Shown: positions 23,997-35,283 of the stretch, one piece after another
How positions within the stretch are numbered: the stretch's first letter is position 1
How the letters are laid out: the number at the start of each line of letters is the position of its first letter
Source: Calcarisporiella thermophila CBS 279.70
Taxonomy: Eukaryota; Calcarisporiellomycota
NCBI RefSeq assembly: GCF_041956535.1
Contig: NW_027192192.1
Coordinates: 1,215,111 to 1,279,110, forward strand
Direction: 5' to 3'
DNA length: 64,000 nt
The notes under the pieces: model-generated
Seen by the model: only the letters and a program-made list of their open reading frames with translations
Database searches by the model: none
Told to the model about the DNA's origin: nothing
Program-made: the position numbers and the translations under genes

Positions 23997-26038
23997 GTTA
24001 TTTTTGCTGGATGATGAGGAGAGAGTTTAGATGAGAACAGAGTGAAAAGTAGAAAAAAGAATAATAGACAAGGCTAGTTTGAAAATCTTGATGTAATTAA
24101 TAGTAGAGAGAGGGAAATAGCAGGGAGGAGTAGCACTATAGGGTTAAAATATCATCTTTTTTAGCAAGAAAGAGTTAATCTGTTGTCTAATCTTTAAACA
24201 AAGGGAAGAAACCAGTTGAAATCGGCAGAAAAAATAAAGAAACACAGCAGCAGAAGTGAAATAAAGAAAAAGGGGTTTATTTTACTGCGGAGTTCGGTGA
24301 CAAAGTATTAATTCCTGTCTCAATCATCACAATATATTGGCCAAAAGCAGATGAAAATATCCAGAATAAACCTAAAACTACGGGCAATAATGGGAGACGT
24401 TCTATACAGCCCTGAGAACTAAACGCACAACCAACTGCGGGCGCACGCAAAAGCAAGCAGTAAGGGGAGGAAAGGATGGGCTTGCTTTGACTCCGCTTGG
24501 CCCGTTCCTAGAGAAGTTTGACAGAGAGGGGAAAAGCGTGGAGATCCTTTTAGATAACGTTCGAGACACTAATCGAGAGGAAAGAAAATAAGGATATGTT
24601 GCGCGCGTATGTGTAAGTTTAGCCCCAATTGATAGGTTTTATATCTCGAATAGAGCTTGCTATAAGAATGCTAGCATCAAGTGAATGATTTACACAATGA
24701 AAAGAATAAATTCCAACATGTTGTTCTTTCATCTGGTTCCATTATTTTGTACAATTCCGCCACACAACAAGTACAACCATGGCTAATCTATAGATGAGGA
24801 TATAAGATCTGAATTCGTTGATCATAAAGAAATTTTGTTGTGTTAGATCAATAACATCTGCCTTTAAGGACTATTAGCAGATCAGCATAAGCAAATATTG
24901 AAACGATAAATTACGCATGAGGGTTGTGTGGGTCGATGCGGCTCTGTAACTGTGAGAAATAGATTTACTTTTTTGTTCTGTTGTGGTATGTTTCCGTATG
25001 GAGTTTTCTTTATTTGAATTTGGTGTAAACGGTACAGTAGACTCCCCCACAAAATTTCTACTTTTCTTGTGCTAACCTGTTTTCTCATTAAATTTCGGGT
25101 CAAACAGCGATAATAAAAAAGCTTAGTTCAATTTTTTGAAGGGTCAAGAACAAGAAGAATGAAATAATTCTATTCTCTTAGGTAATTATGAATTGGGCTT
25201 CTAGTGGTTTTCCTTAAACGTAAATGATTTACCTTACATAACAAGCTTTATGGAGTCCATAATCTGCTAACGATAAAATACTTAGAGCTATGCTGATAAT
25301 AGTGTATGAAATATATATTAGCTCTTAGCCCCCGATTTCATTTATGTATTTAACAGCATCAGTGGAAAATAATTAGGAATATATTTCAATAAAGTAACCA
25401 CACCCGATCTTCTCTTCTTTCAACCAGACTAAATTGACATGTGTATGTTGTATAATTTTCAAGCATTACAGTAAGATATTATACTCATTCGAAATTTTTT
25501 TTTTTGGAACTTAATTGTTTGAGTTGGCAGACATTATTGTGCTTTGGACTCAGAATGCTCCAAATGTTTCCATTAAGATTATAGTCGAGAGTGGCAATTA
25601 AGAGCTAATATTAGAGGTTACTAAAATTTTAAGTGAAAATTGCAAAGAAATATACAAGTGACAAGAAGAGAGGGTGAAGAAGCTAAAAAGCAATAGAGGG
25701 TGAAGGTTAATCTAGAAACGCTATAGTAAAGACATATCTCCAGTAGATAAAAGGTAGAAAGCGTTCATTTTTTGAGGCTATGAAAAATTGAAGAACACTG
25801 CTGCGCTTAAGAATACCACGAAGCCTAAATTGATTGCAGAAGATGGTGCCTCATTTTGGGTAAAGAAGGAAGAAGGAGAATTTAAGGCTATTCCAACTAG
25901 CTTATTGTCGACGCGTTCAAAATCTCTTTCAGTAATTTCGGCTGCTTCAACTGTCCTTGTATCAGATCCATCGTCACTATGTTGACTTGAAAGTCAGAGA
26001 ACATGATATACTAATTGTAGAATTAGCGCAATCTGCTC
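23997..26038. other. 2-kb AT-rich stretch without a recognised gene
   Basis: Contains the MAPKK promoter region, with purine-rich strands around 24000-24300. An open frame of 65 codons at about 25788-25985 starts at TTG; the only nearby ATG at 25780 hits a stop after two codons, so I do not call it. No repeat or RNA gene could be supported. Confidence 0.45.
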
Positions 26039-26481
26039 CTACCTTTTGGAAATGCTAGAACATTTTGCGTCATTGCATATGTTGGTACAATTTGCATTTC
26101 TGATTTTGAGATTAGGAATGCATCGCTGCATTCCTTCACTGCACTTTATATCGAAACCAGCATGTAAGTCAGTTTTCAGAAAATGAGATAGCTTTTAGAT
26201 CCAACGTGATTATTCGAAATTACCTGAGAAAGCTCAGAGATACCAGGAGCGACTCCGTTATTACAGATACAGCAATAAGATAATGTGGTTTCATCGCAAT
26301 CGTTCACAGAGGCAAACATGTTATAATCTTGACAAATGAGATCACAGGCTTTCATCTGTAGTACACACTGTTCTGATGATCGGGCATGTACAGCAATGTC
26401 GTTGCTGGAGACTACTTTCACAACGCCAAGAAATATGAAGAGCGACAGAAATGAGCATGGTAGGAAGATTGACGAGTGCAT
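26039..26481 (-). CDS. small secreted cysteine-rich protein
   Basis: Two exons: 26481-26224 and 26143-26039, 120 residues. Residues 1-26 are a signal peptide with a strongly hydrophobic core (FLSLFIFLGVV). The mature chain has 12 cysteines: EQC, KACDLIC, VNDCDETTLSYCCICNNG, then CSEGMQRC, NCTNIC and KC in the second exon. The pattern CDxxTLxYxCxCxNGxxP followed by an SQ and further cysteines resembles a family of short secreted proteins of filamentous fungi with no assigned function. The 80-nt intron is phase 0; its acceptor ATAAAG is modest, but the frame after it supplies five more cysteines and an orderly stop, which supports it. Likely extracellular or GPI-free cell-wall protein. Confidence 0.72.
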
Positions 26482-26988
26482 TATCGTGGATATGCTGTAT
26501 GAGGGTGATATACTGATTTCTATTCAGCCAATGGATGATATAATTGTAGGGTATAATAGGGTCTAATCTATTAAATATAGGCGATTATTTTCTACTTCAT
26601 AAAGTTGAAAGTATATTTCCTCGAAAATAAACAAATAGCTTTCAACCAATCTCAGGAGAGTTAGATGAATTCGAAAAACGAATCCGAATCACGCTTGATA
26701 ATAATTCAACCTTTTTTTACTCTCAGAAGCGGTTTAAGTATTTTAATAGGGACAAATTCCCAACTTGGAAGAGCAGGAAAGAGACGAAATCTTCAAACAT
26801 GAGAAATGTAGAAAAAAACTCGTCTAGAAAGTAAAAGGACCAAAAAAAAAGGGATATTACAGATTCTAATGGAAACGAAGTAAATATCATAAAGATATTA
26901 ATGTTTACATTAATGCTTACACCATTAAGGATAAGTAATCATGAGCAAAAAAAAAGGCAGGAAATAAAACTAACGAAGAAAACTACAA
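26482..26988. other. intergenic
   Basis: AT-rich spacer between the secreted protein's 5' end and the FAM210-like gene's 3' end. Nothing recognised. Confidence 0.45.
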
Positions 26989-27465
26989 TTAATCACCCTT
27001 TTTGATCTGCCGATAGCTTTTCCACAAACCCCATTCCTCTAACTTTGGGCCGATTTTGGGTGTAACTGCGGCAACGATTAAGAGGCGTAACGGCATCAAA
27101 ATCTTATGGACTGCATAAGCAACCAGAAACATCGTCCACAACGACGGCCCCTCCGCTTCATCGGTACTCAAAGCATCCTTTTGCTCGAAATATCGAGATA
27201 CCCATTTACCCAAATTTTCTCTACAAAAGTCCTCTACGCCTTTTACAGCTCCGGATCCGCCGAAATGCAGTAGCAGGAAGATGAGTGAGAGATCGCCGAC
27301 AGAAAGTAGAACATACATAGCGAGTGCAATAGGGCCATAGGTTTGAATAAGCTTTTTAAGGCCTTTTGCTGGTGGCGGAGAAGATTTTGTTGGATTCTCT
27401 GTTGAGATTTGGTCTGTATTTATTTCAACGTAATCTTTCGTCCCTTGCATCATCTTAAATGGCAA
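26989..27465 (-). CDS. DUF1279/FAM210-like mitochondrial membrane protein
   Basis: Single exon, 158 residues. The core KKLIQTYGPIALAMYVLLSV (about 37-56) is the DUF1279 signature: a short amphipathic start, then a membrane helix with YG-xAL. A second hydrophobic segment (WTMFLVAYAVHKILMPLR) is followed by the conserved RLLIVAAVTPKIGP, as in FAM210A/B and yeast Nat2-like proteins. FAM210A works in mitochondrial translation in animals; fungal relatives are poorly studied. The N-terminal 30 residues are polar rather than an obvious presequence, so an extra 5' exon with a targeting signal is possible. Confidence 0.85.
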   Translation of the reverse strand: MPFKMMQGTKDYVEINTDQISTENPTKSSPPPAKGLKKLIQTYGPIALAMYVLLSVGDLSLIFLLLHFGGSGAVKGVEDFCRENLGKWVSRYFEQKDALSTDEAEGPSLWTMFLVAYAVHKILMPLRLLIVAAVTPKIGPKLEEWGLWKSYRQIKKGD

Positions 27466-28134
27466 AGCAAAGAAAAGGCGATGAATTAGAATTCAAAATT
27501 TTGTTGGTGCTCTAGGATGCCGCAGGAATTTTAGAAATCGACATATGTAAAACCTCAATTAAATCAAACGTGATATTTTCAATTGTTATCACATAAATCA
27601 GGTTCAACAAATATTCTTTGATATTTACAGGTTTTTCATAATGCTTCGCCTATTGCTATTATGTTGAAGCATTTGTGGTAACTCGCTTTAAAGTAAGGTG
27701 TGTAGATCAGAACAATGTTATCTATATCATAGATACATTCTCACCGAATCCCCACAACCCACTTAATATAATTGGCTAATAAAGATGATATGTGCGCTAT
27801 AGAGTAGGTTCGATGTGATCAATGAATACCTGATTATTTTTTGTGAAATGCTTATTCAAATCCACTCGACTAAAGCAACCGCCTCTCAAAAAACTTTAAT
27901 GTGATTTATTTAGACATACTATAGGTCTAGGTTGACAATCTCAACATCAACTCAGTTTGATCCTAGCTTGGTTATTCTTGAATTATTTTCGAAGGATTTT
28001 TCTTAGTGTCCTTTTTTAACATGCATATGACTATATCTATCATTAACCCAAAATTATAGAAAATAAAAAGGAATAGGTTATTAAAAGAAGTGTAGTTATA
28101 TACAGCAATATTATTTATTTTTTTGCCGAAGAGA
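27466..28134. other. intergenic
   Basis: AT-rich spacer between the FAM210-like gene's 5' end and the BLOC1S1 3' end. No coding potential or repeat recognised. Confidence 0.45.
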
Positions 28135-28759
28135 TCATCTCATTTCTCCTCCGCTTCCTGTAACAGAATGTGCTCCAGGCGTTGATGGAAGCGCTGATCC
28201 TTGCGACGTCGGATAATCACCTACAAGCAAGAAATAGTATAAGAAATTAGCTACTCTCCTAGAACTCTGTATCTATTCAGGAAATCTTAATTACATTCGT
28301 GGACATCTTCCAATATTTGCACCACCTCCCGCATATCCTTTTCAATCACGCGGGCCCAATTTTCCACATCTCCGAGCTCTTTGAGCGCGCCATTAATTCC
28401 ATCAATCAGAGCCAGCCATTGTTGTGTCTGCTTGGCGAAATTTATGGTTTGTGCTTGGAGCCGCTTGGTATCATGCTCAATAGCGCGTTGATTTCGAAGG
28501 ATCTGTGACGTTCTAGTGCCAAATATCAGGATGTTGTTTACGATTTACAGAATGTATGGCTTTACCGCTCATTGAGCGAGAAGGAGAGATTGGCACTCAA
28601 TGCATTGACGGAGTCGATAGCGTCTTTTCGCAAGAGGTCTATTACGCGTAGGAATAATTACAAATGCACATCAATGGAGATGAAAATAAAAGTCTCACCA
28701 TTCTGTTTGCGAATCTGCGCCTGTTTCTGTTGATGTTCCTTTAGTAATCGAGAGAGCAT
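28135..28759 (-). CDS. BLOC1S1: BLOC-1 subunit 1 (BLOC1S1/GCN5L1)
   Basis: Four exons: 28759-28699, 28638-28566, 28512-28295, 28220-28135; 145 residues. The start MLSRLLKEHQQKQ is almost the same as the start of animal BLOC1S1, which fixes the ATG, although a longer open frame extends upstream. The helix continues SLNERTSQILRNQRAIEHDTKRLQ and ends in the most conserved stretch, FAKQTQQWLALIDGINGALK and GDVENWARVIEKDM. The last exon adds a divergent Gly/Ser-rich tail. BLOC-1 and BORC share this small coiled-coil subunit, which acts in endosome and lysosome-related sorting. Its ATG is 186 bp from the divergent ADCK gene. Confidence 0.92.
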
Positions 28760-28945
28760 AAACGCAATTTGAGCCGGAATAGAAGCCGCCTTTGTAATCC
28801 AAATAATTACGGCCAATTTTGCCGAGTCTTCTGATTTTTCTAACCAGTCCAAATTGTATTGCCCTTGGACATTTTCTTGTATTTGATTTGTAGTAGTTGA
28901 TTCATACCTACCATTTGGATTATCCTTCTTCATCTCCGCTTTTTC

Positions 28946-31077
28946 ATGCCTGCTCTTCATACTCTGCGTAGGCTTGCACTGCTCTCAGGTGTTTCTCTTA
29001 CTACCTGCTTCATTGCAGACAATGAATTCGGTGGCAAAGTAAACAAACCTGGTCTATATCGCCGTAGTGGTTTGGCTTCATGTTACTTTGTTCTCCATTC
29101 GTTTAGGTTATTCAAAGGACTTCGCGTCTCGCATACAATGGCATGGCAATCGCAATAGATTATAAGCTTAACTTTAAGCCAGAAAAGGCCGATTTAATAG
29201 AAGATTTACATACACGAGCGGCAAACCGTATATTGAATGTCTGTCGGCAGAATGGGTAAATTTTTTATTGCTAGACCTTGAATCTCTCCGTGGTATCCAC
29301 TTTTACTTATTCTGAATCTATCTATCTAGCGGTCTCTACATTAAACTAGGTCAAGGGATAAGTACCCAAGCTGCTGTCCTTCCCGCCCCTTTTCAACGCA
29401 TACTACGTGTATTATACGACTCTGCTTCACACGTCCCATTTTCAAAGATTGTGACAATATTCAAACAAGATTTTGGTAAACACCCAGACGATATATTCAT
29501 AGAGTTTGAGCGAGTTCCTATTGCTAGCGCCTCTATCGCACAAGTGGTTAGTATCTATTTTTGTGACTTATGTTGATTCTTTGGCCGAATTTGATTCTAC
29601 TTTTTTTTTTCTCTTCCATTCCATAGCATCGTGCTCGATTAAAGGATGGGACCCCTGTCGCCGTCAAAGTGCAAAAGCCTGAGATTGCTAAGCAGTTAGA
29701 TTGGGATATCTGGGCCTATAAGAGTAGCTATTGCTGAATTGCCTATTCTTCTCCTTAAGTAACGTTGACTTACAATTATATATTCTTAAGCTCTCTTTTA
29801 TTTATATGAAAAGATATTTGACTTGCCAATTTATTGGTCGACCTCCTACACTGAAGCCCAACTACGCCAAGAGGTATTTCGCTTTGTCCTATATAGGATA
29901 CGGATGACTAATTCGCCTCCTGTTTCACAACTAGACGGACTTTCTCAACGAGGGCAAGAACGCCGAGCTTGCGCGCCGCCATCTCCAAGAAGACGTCAAC
30001 TTACGTGACCGCGTTTATATTCCCGATGTCTACTGGGACTACTGTTCTAAGCGAGTTCTTGTGGCGGAGTGGATTGATGGTGTTCAGGTGACGGAGGCGG
30101 AAAAGGTGCGCAGCATGGGGTTCCGAGTGGCAGATATAATGGATGCGGTGGTGTCATATTTTGCCTTTCAAATAATGCAGAGCGGGCACGTACATGGTAA
30201 GGGGGGAGATGAGGGAATTACAATTCGATTGAATCTGAAACAATCCTTTTCGTTATTTCTTAGCTGACCCGCACCCGGGGAATGTGTTTGTAAGACCACA
30301 CCCACACAGACCATCCCGACCACAGATTGTCGTGCTGGATCATGGGCTGTACATCCATGAGTCGGAGGAGTTTAGGCGACAATACTGTCAGCTATGGAAG
30401 GCCTTGTTCATGATGGACACAAAGAAGGTCAACGACATTTGTCAAAAATGGGTATGCACGCCCGGCTTGAGTCGACCTCTCACTCTCCGTTTCCTAACTC
30501 TATCTATTCACAGGGAATCCGCGAGTCCGAAATGTTTGCCTCCTTCACCCTACAGCGCCCGTATTCTCCCAGCAAGCCTCTCCATCTCTCATCCAGCGTG
30601 TCTCTCGCAGACACCTATCGTCTCCAGTCCGACCTGAAGAACCGTGCCCGCAACTTCCTCTCCGATGCCGCACTCTTCCCCCGAGAACTGCTCTTTATCG
30701 TAAGGAACATGTCGATTGTGCGGGCCAACAACAAGACGCTCGGCTCTCCCGTGAATAGAATTAATATCATGGCACGATATGCGGTTCGCGGCGAGTATGG
30801 CGTGCTTGATGATATTTACGACATACGAGACGTGTCGCCACTGAAGGCCACGGTGATAAGAATAAGCAGAAATTTCCATAGCAGCTGGAATCGGATGGTG
30901 TTCAGGGTGGTTTTGTGGTCGATGAGCGTAGTGTTTTGGTGGACGCAAGTTCGGGATGCAGTGTGGACCTTTTTCGGGGGAAGGAGCGAGAATTTCGAGG
31001 AGTTAATGGATAAACGGCTGGCTTTGGAATTAGAAAAGGTGGGAATTAAAGTAGACTTGGACGCTTTTGACGCGTAG
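28946..31077 (+). CDS. ABC1/UbiB-family protein, ADCK1/MCP2-like
   Basis: Eight exons: 28946-29038, 29107-29255, 29330-29546, 29627-29723, 29791-29873, 29935-30196, 30264-30451, 30514-31077; 550 residues. The UbiB-specific KxGQ motif appears as YIKLGQGIST, the Ala-rich nucleotide loop as ASASIAQVH, and the catalytic segments as FAFQIMQSGHVHADPHPGNV and VVLDHGLY. FDLPIYWSTSYTEAQLRQE followed by DFLNEGKNAE is typical of the ADCK1/ADCK5 (yeast MCP2) group rather than COQ8. Such proteins sit at the mitochondrial inner membrane and influence lipid and coenzyme Q homeostasis; they bind ATP but are atypical kinases. A C-terminal hydrophobic segment (VFRVVLWSMSVVFWW) may be membrane-bound. The fourth donor (GTAGCT) is weak but needed for frame. 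Confidence 0.93.
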
Positions 31078-31601
31078 ACACCCTCGAGGTTGACTTTTTT
31101 ATGTTTTCACTATCTTTCTTTCTTTTTTCCTTTTTCTTGTAAATAAACGAGTACGTTTTCCACCTAACCGTCGTTTCTCCACCGGGAAATTTTAAACACA
31201 TAGCATTTATGTTCTCCCAAGGTTCAGGGCACAAGACGAAGTAGTAAGCATATGGTTCTTTTGATAGCTAAGATGATGCATTCTTTAGAAGGGTGGAAGA
31301 GGAACCCTATATATGCACAATTCACAGACCCTATACAAGACATGAACAATAGGGTCTGTGAATTGTGCATTTGCTCGTCCGACCGGTCCCCCCCCTCCCT
31401 CCCTCAACGAAGATATTTCAGTGTCATCCCCCTGACAAAGGATGGGAAAAAGTAGACAACAGGCCTTTCTTTAAAAGTGACTTTTCTTACCACATATACA
31501 CTTGAATAAATTGTTTATTATGTCTAGATAAAGACTCCAAGAAAGAGTAATAAAGTTAAGGTGAAAAACAATTGAGACAAAAAAAAAAAATAACAAATTA
31601 A
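31078..31601. other. convergent 3' flanks with a long hairpin
   Basis: Spacer between the stops of the ADCK-like gene and the Ser-rich gene. It contains a perfect inverted repeat at 31313-31370. A 67-codon frame over the repeat is treated as chance. Confidence 0.6.
31313..31370. repeat. perfect 22-bp inverted repeat, 14-nt loop
   Basis: The arm at 31313-31334 (begins ATGCACAATTC, ends AGACCCTAT) is the exact reverse complement of the arm at 31349-31370. The 14-nt loop is ACAAGACATGAACA. It would form a strong stem of 22 pairs on either strand and lies between two convergent genes. Confidence 0.95.
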
Positions 31602-33650
31602 TTAAAAAGTATTTTTTCTCTCACCTGCCCCCATGCTGCCTTTCAATACCCATCCCATAGCAGCAATCGGATCCCCATTTGCCTGTTCCAAGTACCCTGC
31701 AAGGGTCTGACGATCCACGTGCGGTACCGCAGCACAGAGATCGTCCAGGACGGCGCTGAGCTGTTCAACATTGCACTTCATTTGCCCAGAAACACTTGTA
31801 CCTAAAGGGGTGGATGTAGGTGTGACCGCACGAATGAGATGAGTGTGACGTCGTCGCTGCTTGTGGTCAGGGGCAAGCGACCGGTTATCGGAGAATGCTT
31901 GTAAATGAGTGTTTGGTTGATTACTTGTGCCGTTGGTGCTTAATAGAGGTGGGGTGTAGGCTCTCGGAGCTCCATTTGTCGGGGCAGAAGAATTAGGTGG
32001 AATGCCAGGAATCACCGCCGAAAAACTGGCCGAGCGAACTGGGATCCCATTTTCTGGTATAATGCTACGATTCCATTCTGCATGGGAGGGGGATATTGGC
32101 CGCATCGTTGCAGGTATAGACGAAACGGATGCGTTGGAAGGCGAAGCCGATCGGCTTAGCTGAGCACGATCCATGGGAACTCGTTCTACGGGAGTGCGAG
32201 ACCGGGATCTGAACGGATTGCCCGCGAACGATTTCAGCGATCTCAACCCATTCGACTCTCCAAGATGATCCCCGGAGTTGAATGAAGAAAGGGGGGCAAC
32301 CGATGAGGCTACGCTTGCCTCAGATGCGAATGAGGGTCGTCGATTATCCAGCGACATCCTCATCCCGGAATCCTCCTTGAAGCCTTTATTCGACAAATGA
32401 GGGGTGGATGCTACGCTCAGACTCTCCATGGAAGAGCGTGAGGCCAAGCTTGCCGTTGAGTTTGAGAATTGGTTCGCGTTGAGATACGGCCTGCCCTCCG
32501 ATCCTGCCGAGAGAGGCTGGCGCGCGGCTGTGAAAGCTTGATACTTAGCAGTCAAACTGGTGGGACTTGCGTCTTCATGGCCAGAAACCCATTCACCAAG
32601 CTCGGTGCGGTAACGACGAAGCTCTTTGCATGCATTTGATAGTGCGGCAATGCGCTCGCGTCGAGGAAGGTTGATAAGATCCTTGTACCGGACCGTAGCG
32701 GGGACACCTGACCCTTGCCAGAGGGCCCTCTCCTTCTCCTCGTCATCACTCTCGTGTTTTTCAACCGCGGATTTGAAACTATCTGGGCTTTTTGTTTCCT
32801 CCGGGGAATAGAGCTGTAAACAGTCCAGGTTTGTGTCTGCAAATCCTATAAATGAGATCGGACGACTCTCTTTCTGGTGGTGGTGTGGAATACTTAGGGG
32901 TGAAATGGCGGTATCGAGGGATGGAGCCGGAGATGGCGCATGGGAAGCAAGGTCCGACTCGCTATGTGAGTTGTGAATGCGTACTACACGTGTAAAAGGT
33001 GTATCCGTCCCCTTTGAGTCAGAACTGTCGTTTGCCGGCTTGACAGAGGTTTTGTTTGTTGCGTTGGTGTGGGAATCTTTGAGAGGCTTTTGAAATGCTT
33101 CAACTCGTCTGCTGTGGCCAGAAGAGAGGACAGGTTTAGGAAAAAATAAAGACAAAGTAGAAAGAGGCCATGCTTACGGTTCCTCTGATTTTACAGACGT
33201 AGTCTCCGCGGCTTCAAGGGCATCGTATGCTTTTACTGTAGTCTGCAGCATCATAATCAAGTCCGTGTCTGTCATGGAGACAGGCCGTGCTCTTGAGGTG
33301 GGAGTAGCAAGGCCATTAGCTGTGTGTGAAACAAAAGGTTCAGACGAGCCCAGACTATAGAAAAATGGATTCTCGATCAATAGCTTACACTGTCTTGACT
33401 TTGCAGATGGCCGCTGTGTATCGATGGATGCTCCTCGCTCTATCAAATTAAAATAAAAATACAATAAATACGGCAAGAACTTTAAAATGAAGTCAAGGTT
33501 GCAAAATGAGACAAAAAAAGGTTTGAAAACGATGTTTTTCCTGATAAAAAAAAAAAATGCTTGGGACTTACCGTTGCCCCATTTAAACTCTTCAATGTGG
33601 ATCTGTGGGAGAACATCTGCTGTACCTGGTGAGAAGGGTATAATCATCAT
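31602..33650 (-). CDS. Ser/Pro-rich protein of unknown function with CUE-like C-terminus
   Basis: Four exons: 33650-33572, 33439-33389, 33319-33178, 33111-31602; 593 residues. I do not recognise the protein. The N-terminus starts MMIIPFSPGTADVLPQIHIEEF, then a helix (DLIMMLQTTVKAYDALEAAE). A conserved-looking patch follows near residues 205-250 (VRYKDLINLPRRERIAALS, CKELRRYRTELGEWV). Most of the rest is low-complexity Ser, Pro, Asn and Arg. The last 60 residues (EQLSAVLDDLCAAVPHVDRQ, L-GYLEQANGDPIAAMGWVL) have the leucine and Gly-Asp spacing of CUE/UBA-like three-helix ubiquitin-binding folds; this is inference from pattern alone. The serine-rich body is a likely phosphorylation target. Confidence 0.78.
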
Positions 33651-35119
33651 CTAAAAAGGACAATAGAAGCCGTGGCACAGAAAACAACCAACCTGAATAC
33701 ATATTTGACGAATTGAGGAAAACTTAAACAACGAACTATGAAAGATATTGAGCAGATTATGATCGTCGTGCGCACAATCCTGAAAGAATCCTTGTGTTTT
33801 CAGAGAACAAAAATACTAAGGCGGATTGTATAATGGAAAGCTAATTAATTAGATGCATAGTACAGACGGGAGCAAGGGCCTTGTGTAGAAAATAGAAAGA
33901 GATAATAAGAGAGGGGCAAGCAGTAATAAAGAATCTCTCAGGGGGATGAGGTTGCTATAGGGGGAATCAATTAAGCTTGTTGATGTTTAGGAGAGGAGAG
34001 AAAAGGGAAAAGTTGAAGAAAATGAAAAATTAAGCAGCGCAATAAAAATGGAAAATAGGAAGAAAAAATTGATCTCCTAAATGATCATAGTGCTTTTACA
34101 CTCTTCTGGAAGGATATCCCGAAGAGTCTTTTATTAAACAAGCAGTGTGATTATACTCATACATATACATGGGCCAAATGCCGTTGGTCCATCGAAGAAC
34201 ATGGCTGGTCTTTAATACCTTCTCGCCCTCTCCCCCACTTTATCTCAACAGAAACCTTCAAAACCATTAGGCTGGAAATCAATCAATGGCAAATCTTAAA
34301 ATAATCCAAGAATCAAACTCAGCCGGATTTATTTTTCACAAAGGCTCAACTGTCCACAAAGACGCTTCTGTGGCAACTCAACCTCTTCTGAGAGGGTAAT
34401 GCCATATCCACTGTGTACTCACGCCCAAGAAGGTTTCTGCTATTGTGCAATATCCTCTATTTCGGACTGCGCGCATTGGAGTGTGGTTTGTCTATGAGGC
34501 AGCCTGCCATTTATTAATGCGAAAAAGGGCAGTTTTTGGGGACTCTTTATCCCCTTGTGGATCCTGCCGGCTAAAATCACCCACTTAAACACATGAGCAG
34601 GAGATGTTGTGGGCATGCTAGAGTAGCATAGTGCGGGCAGACGCGTTTTTTCCTCTGCTTTTGCTCGTCACTCTTCCATTTACTCAACCCAATTCAGACT
34701 TAGGACTACACTAGCATTAGGCATTTCAAGACCTCTTGCATCCCTAGTCTTACTGATAAAAATTATTTCTTGCTACCTATTTCACAACAAATAGCAAGTG
34801 AATCATTATTTTCTTCGGACATGGCCCCCCCCCCATATTTCGTCATTCCTGAGTATGCTGTAGCCACCGCGATGCCGATTGAGGATGAAATACAGCTAAC
34901 CAGGATATTCCTCGAACCTCTTTACGCAATTATCGTATTTTCACTATAGCATTAACTTCGATGTCCCTTCTATTTATAGGTCAGAATCTAGTGGTCTAAA
35001 TCGGGCTACGATAAATAAATACTTCTCAGCTCTGGGGTTTCGACCTAATATTCCTAGCACTCCGACTAAGAAGCAATAAACCTGAGCACAGCATTAACCT
35101 GAAAGCAGTTATTGTGGCT

Positions 35120-35209
35120 TTCTCGAGAAGGTCTAGGAACCTCAGCCACCATTCGAGACGAGTACCATCTTGCTCTCCAAGAGGGGAGCAGTCACCTTTC
35201 CGAGAAAGG
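35120..35209. promoter_or_regulatory. palindrome-rich region upstream of HSP90
   Basis: Three inverted repeats lie close together: TTCTCGAGAA at 35120-35129 (perfect palindrome), TGCTCTCC/GGGGAGCA at 35171-35178 and 35183-35190 (one G-T pair), and CCTTTC-CGA-GAAAGG at 35195-35209. The TTC/GAA content suggests relaxed heat-shock-factor sites; this is inference. Confidence 0.45.
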
Positions 35210-35236
35210 AGACTGCAGGAAATTAAAATTTCCTAG

Positions 35237-35283
35237 ATTCTTAGAGATTCTCTAGACGAGAAATTGATGGAACCTGCTGGAAA
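35237..35283 (+). promoter_or_regulatory. heat-shock-element-like array of HSP90
   Basis: GAA triplets start at 35260, 35270 and 35280, exactly ten bases apart, as in step-type heat shock elements. Just upstream, TTC triplets start at 35238 and 35248, also ten apart. The array sits about 130-180 bp before the HSP90 ATG, a usual position for HSF1 sites. Factor binding is inferred. Confidence 0.6.

Noticed and set aside
24882-25103. 73-codon minus-strand frame
   Set aside because: No motif, in AT-rich spacer; not supported.
25788-25985. 65-codon frame KNTAALKNTTKPKLI...
   Set aside because: Starts at TTG; the nearby ATG is followed by a stop. No splice option gave a known protein.
31252-31455. 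67-codon frame spanning the 31.3-kb hairpin
   Set aside because: It reads through both arms of the inverted repeat and has no homology that I recognise.
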